64,000 bases of DNA, from positions 425,251 through 489,250 of the forward strand of contig NZ_QZCF01000004.1 in the NCBI RefSeq assembly GCF_003591485.1. The letters run 5' to 3'. The notes below the pieces were generated by a model. It made no database searches. It worked only from the letters and a program-made list of their open reading frames with translations, and had not been told where the DNA came from. The DNA comes from Paenibacillus sp. 1011MAR3C5 (GTDB taxonomy: Bacteria; Bacillota; Bacilli; Paenibacillales; Paenibacillaceae). Numbering within the stretch: position 1 is the stretch's first letter; every line of letters starts with the position of its first letter. Below, piece by piece: positions 60,339-64,000 of this stretch. The translations under genes and the position numbers were made by a program.

Positions 60339-63300
60339 ATGTTTAAGAAAATAAGGAAGCAAAGTGTACTCATATTATTGTTAACACTTTTGGTCATGAC
60401 GTACACGATCTCCGACTACAGGGTTCTGGCACAGGCCGCACAGGAGAATGTGAAGAATCCAGTGACAACTCAACTATTAAAAATGAGTAATCATGTTGCA
60501 TCGATGACGGAGAAGAGAACATTTCAAGTCAAGTTTGATCTTCCAAAAGGTGTGAAAGCGGAAAGTATACGCTGGACGTATGATGATAAACCACTATCAG
60601 AATGGAAAACATTCGAACAAGGTGACTACACCGGTCCGGCTTTCATTACGGTTAGCGTTGAGAAGGTGAATAATGGAGAGTTTACGGCCAACGTGACCTT
60701 TGATCTGCCATATGGTTCGACCAATCTGGCCGAACCACGCTTGCAGGCCCAGCGATTTGGGTCACTGATGGGCACATATGAACTGGCAGCGGTAGCTAAT
60801 GGACAAATTATTGCCCAGGCACCCGTGAAATTAACACCTTACGAAAGCTTCATTACCTATGATGAGTTGAAGCCGGAGATAGATGCCGTGACAGCTCAAG
60901 CAGCTGAGAAAAATGAAAGATACATTGAAACCACATCCATTGGAAAGTCAGTGGAAGGTCGAGATATTTATTTTACGATTGTTGCCAAGAATAGGGCGAC
61001 TGTAGACAAATATCAAAAAGTAACTCATCCTGCCATGATGAACAATCCCGAACAATTACAGGAGGACATTAAATCAGGTGCATTCGGTGACTATGCTGTA
61101 CCGGTCTGGATAAATAATATTCACCCAAATGAGTCCCCTGGAGTCGATGCGATCTTTAACTATTTTAAGTCCATAGCTTTGGATAAGAGCATAACGTATA
61201 ACACGACTTTGCCGACTGGCAAACCGAGCAAAGTCTCGCTTAATGTAGAAGATGCGTTAGACCATGTGTTCTTCCTATTCGTTTATACCAACAATCCGGA
61301 TGGACGCGCTCATACGACAAGAGGGAACGCTAATGACTTCGATTTGAACCGGGACAACTCTTACCAAACCCAACCGGAGACACGCAGCGTTACGGAACAG
61401 ATTGCAAAATGGTCTCCACTGTCATTTCTAGATTTACATGGATTCGATAGAAATTTTCTCATTGAACCGGCCACGCCGCCGCATGATCCAAACATCGAAT
61501 ACGATTTGATGATAGACCACATGGTAGAACAAGCGAAAGCCATGGGTGAAGCCGGAATAGCCAATACCCATTATGATTATTATCATATTCCTTACGAAGA
61601 ACATCGGAAATCCGTTGAAGATCCGAGTTATCAGTCCGAGGGTGTGGCTTCAGGATGGGATGATGCGTCACCGGCCTACACCGCAGTATTCGCCATGCAT
61701 CATGGTGCATTGGGACACACGCTCGAGGTTCCGGAGAATAACGAAGAATCCACAAAGGCCTTATACTACAGTACAGCAGCAGCTACATCCTATGTGATGA
61801 ATAATAAAGAGAAACTGTTTGTAAACCAACTAGAAATTTATAAACGCGGGGTCCATAATGTTGACGATCATGCAGTAGATCAATATTTGGTCAATGCTAA
61901 AAATGATCAAATCGGTCGTCCACGTCAGGGAATGCAGAATTTTTTTCCGGAATATTACGTGTTACCCATCGACAAGAACCTTCAAAAAAATCCGCTCGAA
62001 GCATACCGTATGATTGAGTATTTTCTTCGTAACGGGGTTCAGGTCGAACGTTCCACAGAAGCTGTCAGCATTGATGGTAAGACATATCCTGAAGGATCAT
62101 TTGTTGTCAATATGCATCAAGCATTGAGAGGGATAGCTAATCTAGTCTTGTATGACGGAGTGGATGTATCCGATTATGAATCTGTCGCCGGAGGAATTGT
62201 TCAAAATTTCCCTGATCTGCGCGGTTTTGATTCATATGCAATCCGAAAGCCGCTTGCGTTTACAAGTAAGACAATGCCGGTAACCTCGGTTTCAGTTCCT
62301 GCGACGACAGTGCCTGGCCATACAGATTACGTGCTGATCGGCAATACCAATAACGACGCAATCCAAGCGGTAAATCATTTACTTGCTGCAGGCAAGAAAG
62401 TGACCATGCTTACTTCACGCGGTGAAGGGCACGAAATAGGTGATTTCGTTGTTTCCTATGTCGATTTGTATCCACTAGCTTCAAAATATTTTCTTGACGT
62501 GAGTGCATTTGGCAACAACAAACCGGATGGAAAGGAACTTAGACGTTCGACAGTAGCAGCGCTAGGTGAAGCCGCATTTGTATTGGAAGGAATGGGCTTC
62601 GATGTCACTTCAGATCAGGTGAAGGCAGATGTACTCGTCAATACATTCGATTTTTCCGATATGGTGGAAAAAGGAAAACCTTATATCGCCTATGGATACA
62701 TGGGCATGATGAATATCCAAGACTTGATTCCCGGATTCTCCTATAAGGGTCCAGGATGGCAGCGATACGAAGGAGTATTCTTGGCAGACGTCAACCAGGA
62801 TAATGTCATCACCGGACCTTACGATGAACAGGAGCATTTATATACCGTATCCGGTACCTATATTACATCTGTTCCCAAAACAGCAAAAGTGCTTGCTACA
62901 TTCAGCGACCAAGACCATTTTTACAAGTCGGGCTGGTGGCCAGGACATGATGCCGCCAAGGGCCAAATCATGGCTTTCACATATAAAGAAAACAACAAAA
63001 ATCTGACGGTGTTTTCTAACGATTTGACGAACGCGGCCCATTCTCAGCATCAATACCGATTGCTGGCCAATTCCATCTTCAATTCAGTTTCTGCCGAGAC
63101 TGAGGATTCCGGATCAAATGTAGCGTTTAATGACTTAAAAAGCGTTGAGTCTTGGGCAGGAGATGAAATCCGCCAATTGGCAAGTCAAGGAATTCTGCAA
63201 GGTACAGGCGGATATCGTTTTGAACCATTGAAGCAATTGACCCGTGCAGAATTTACGACGATGATCGTAAAGAGCCTTAATCAAACCAATGCACAGGCCA

Positions 63301-63686
63301 AAAGTTCCTTTACCGATGTTCCATCGTCAAGTTGGTTTTATCCTTATATTTCAGCAGCTGTTGAATCCAAACTAGTTAATGGCTTGGGAGACGGTCGCTT
63401 TGAACCCAAACGAGCTATTACACGAGAAGAGATGGCTCAAATGGCTGCTAATGTTCTGAAGCTCCCTCAACATCCTTCACTTGACAGCATTGACGATTCA
63501 TTTGCTACATTTACCGATAAAGATACTATTGCCCCTTATGCGAGAGAGGCCGTTGCCTTGTTGACCCAAAAAGGAATCCTTCAAGGAGTTACCTTGACAA
63601 CCTTCGGTCCAAAAGAAATCGCAAACCGGGCACAGGCTGCGGTGATAATTCACCGAATGATGCAACTTAAGGAAGAACCGGTATAA
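60339..63686 (+). CDS. SLH-anchored M14-family carboxypeptidase-like protein
   Basis: A 1115-residue surface protein. Signal peptide to about LAQAA; an M14 zinc peptidase domain with His262/Glu265 in NIHPNESPG, NRD (DLNRDNS), zinc His367 in LDLHGF and catalytic Glu463 in TLEVPENNE. A long middle region follows, and three SLH domains end the protein (WAGDEIRQLASQGILQGTGG; WFYPYISAAVESKLVNGLGD; YAREAVALLTQKGILQG). SLH domains bind pyruvylated secondary wall polymer. I use ATG 60339 because AAGGAGG precedes it by 5 bases; earlier ATGs at 60297 and 60321 are also in frame. Substrate unknown. Confidence 0.88.
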   Translation: MFKKIRKQSVLILLLTLLVMTYTISDYRVLAQAAQENVKNPVTTQLLKMSNHVASMTEKRTFQVKFDLPKGVKAESIRWTYDDKPLSEWKTFEQGDYTGPAFITVSVEKVNNGEFTANVTFDLPYGSTNLAEPRLQAQRFGSLMGTYELAAVANGQIIAQAPVKLTPYESFITYDELKPEIDAVTAQAAEKNERYIETTSIGKSVEGRDIYFTIVAKNRATVDKYQKVTHPAMMNNPEQLQEDIKSGAFGDYAVPVWINNIHPNESPGVDAIFNYFKSIALDKSITYNTTLPTGKPSKVSLNVEDALDHVFFLFVYTNNPDGRAHTTRGNANDFDLNRDNSYQTQPETRSVTEQIAKWSPLSFLDLHGFDRNFLIEPATPPHDPNIEYDLMIDHMVEQAKAMGEAGIANTHYDYYHIPYEEHRKSVEDPSYQSEGVASGWDDASPAYTAVFAMHHGALGHTLEVPENNEESTKALYYSTAAATSYVMNNKEKLFVNQLEIYKRGVHNVDDHAVDQYLVNAKNDQIGRPRQGMQNFFPEYYVLPIDKNLQKNPLEAYRMIEYFLRNGVQVERSTEAVSIDGKTYPEGSFVVNMHQALRGIANLVLYDGVDVSDYESVAGGIVQNFPDLRGFDSYAIRKPLAFTSKTMPVTSVSVPATTVPGHTDYVLIGNTNNDAIQAVNHLLAAGKKVTMLTSRGEGHEIGDFVVSYVDLYPLASKYFLDVSAFGNNKPDGKELRRSTVAALGEAAFVLEGMGFDVTSDQVKADVLVNTFDFSDMVEKGKPYIAYGYMGMMNIQDLIPGFSYKGPGWQRYEGVFLADVNQDNVITGPYDEQEHLYTVSGTYITSVPKTAKVLATFSDQDHFYKSGWWPGHDAAKGQIMAFTYKENNKNLTVFSNDLTNAAHSQHQYRLLANSIFNSVSAETEDSGSNVAFNDLKSVESWAGDEIRQLASQGILQGTGGYRFEPLKQLTRAEFTTMIVKSLNQTNAQAKSSFTDVPSSSWFYPYISAAVESKLVNGLGDGRFEPKRAITREEMAQMAANVLKLPQHPSLDSIDDSFATFTDKDTIAPYAREAVALLTQKGILQGVTLTTFGPKEIANRAQAAVIIHRMMQLKEEPV

Positions 63687-63698
63687 TTCATAATATGT

Positions 63699-63726
63699 AA
63701 CCCCATTCGACTTCGAGTGGGGTTTA
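63699..63726 (+). terminator. Terminator after the SLH protein gene
   Basis: AACCCCATTCG and CGAGTGGGGTT form an 11-bp stem (one G-U) around ACTT, followed by T's. Confidence 0.75.
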
Positions 63727-63873
63727 TTGCAAATTGCCCAAGGAGAAAAGCTTTTGCTATTGAATGAATTTCTTCTTTTACACGTTGAAATGACAGGCGG
63801 GAGGTAGGGTATAGGTCCATTCGAGGTGCGGAGGTTGGAGCTAATGGCCAAAAGAAAAAAGCCCACCCAAGGG

Positions 63874-64000
63874 TGATATGCTCCCCTTTAGGTAGACAGG
63901 TGAAATAATAAAACCTGTTTATCAAGGGGAGTTTTTTTTCATGTCCAAAATAAATGAGTACTGCGTGGAAGAGAAATTAGCCATTTTGAAGGAGCATGAA
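63874..64000 (+). mobile_element. Left end of an IS3-family (IS150-like) element, cut by window edge
   Basis: TGATATGCTCCCCTTTAGGT at 63874 resembles the TG-ending terminal repeat of IS150-type elements, and a related AAGGGGAG block lies at 63924 just before the first frame. The element continues past the window. The 63727-63873 stretch shows no gene. Confidence 0.65.
63941..64000 (+). CDS. IS3-family transposase OrfA, 3'-truncated by window edge
   Basis: ATG 63941 opens MSKINEYCVEEKLAILKEHE, which has the look of the helix-turn-helix N-terminus of IS3/IS150 OrfA proteins. AAGGGGAG stands upstream. Only 20 residues are visible, so the family call depends on the terminal repeat and this short match. 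Confidence 0.6.
   Translation, partial: MSKINEYCVEEKLAILKEHE

Noticed and set aside
1..64000. CRISPR array, tRNA or rRNA genes
   Set aside because: No regularly spaced identical repeats of 25-40 bases and no tRNA- or rRNA-like sequence was noticed. A covariance-model scan would be needed to be certain.

Overview
The window reads as a chromosomal piece of a spore-forming, low-to-mid GC Firmicute of the Paenibacillus type. The basis is: AGGAGG-type ribosome binding sites with many GTG and TTG starts; SLH-domain surface proteins; a YhcN/YlaJ-type spore lipoprotein; several glycoside hydrolases; and blocks of gene order shared with Bacillus subtilis (ydcC-alr-ndoAI-ndoA, ydbS-ydbT, sigY-yxlCDEFG, yclNOPQ, ctaCDEFG, csoR-copZ). 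Species assignment is inference. No rRNA, tRNA or CRISPR array was seen.

Layout. 1-5.3 kb: a glycan-degradation operon of two GH3 enzymes (the first cut by the window edge) and a GH20-type hexosaminidase. 5.3-9.9 kb: an AT-rich accessory patch with a decayed IS1202-like transposase, a small lipoprotein, a secreted C39-like cysteine peptidase, a decayed metallophosphoesterase and a stalk-domain protein. 10.1-13.5 kb: ydcC-like lipoprotein, alanine racemase and the NdoAI/NdoA (MazEF-type) toxin-antitoxin pair. 13.7-19.8 kb: a compact Tad-like locus (SAF/CpaB, TadZ-like, TadA, TadB, TadC, two tiny hydrophobic peptides, two single-pass membrane proteins) with no recognisable Flp prepilin or prepilin peptidase. 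It lies between ndoA and ydbS-ydbT. 22.1-25.2 kb: ECF sigma factor SigY with the complete yxlCDEFG set and a predicted autoregulatory promoter. 25.3-25.8 kb: HesB-like protein and a 41-codon minus-strand gene. 26.1-29.8 kb: Fur-controlled siderophore ABC importer. 29.9-32.8 kb: a catalytically dead ABC-ATPase/LytTR fusion followed by an ABC exporter, with five exact 21-bp-period repeats between them.

32.9-37.4 kb: DUF212 protein, glutathione peroxidase, a small acidic protein, a YitT-family protein, and a GDPD-MFS operon on the minus strand. 37.6-39.2 kb: CsoR-regulated copper operon (csoR, copZ, His-rich membrane-anchored protein). 39.6-41.3 kb: DUF421 protein and spore lipoprotein. 41.5-47.1 kb: caa3-type cytochrome c oxidase operon ctaCDEFG plus a DUF420 (CtaM/YozB-like) gene. 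47.4-51.8 kb: GntR (YtrA-type) controlled ABC operon. 51.8-53.2 kb: gene relics. 53.2-63.7 kb: an AT-richer cell-surface block (two-component system with a beta-propeller lipoprotein, OatA-type O-acetyltransferase, free SGNH paralogue, LCP ligase, SLH-anchored M14 peptidase). The window ends inside an IS3-family element.

The observations most worth following are the reduced Tad-like locus with a lysine-less TadZ and tiny peptides, and the dead-ABC/LytTR regulator with its 21-bp repeat array.
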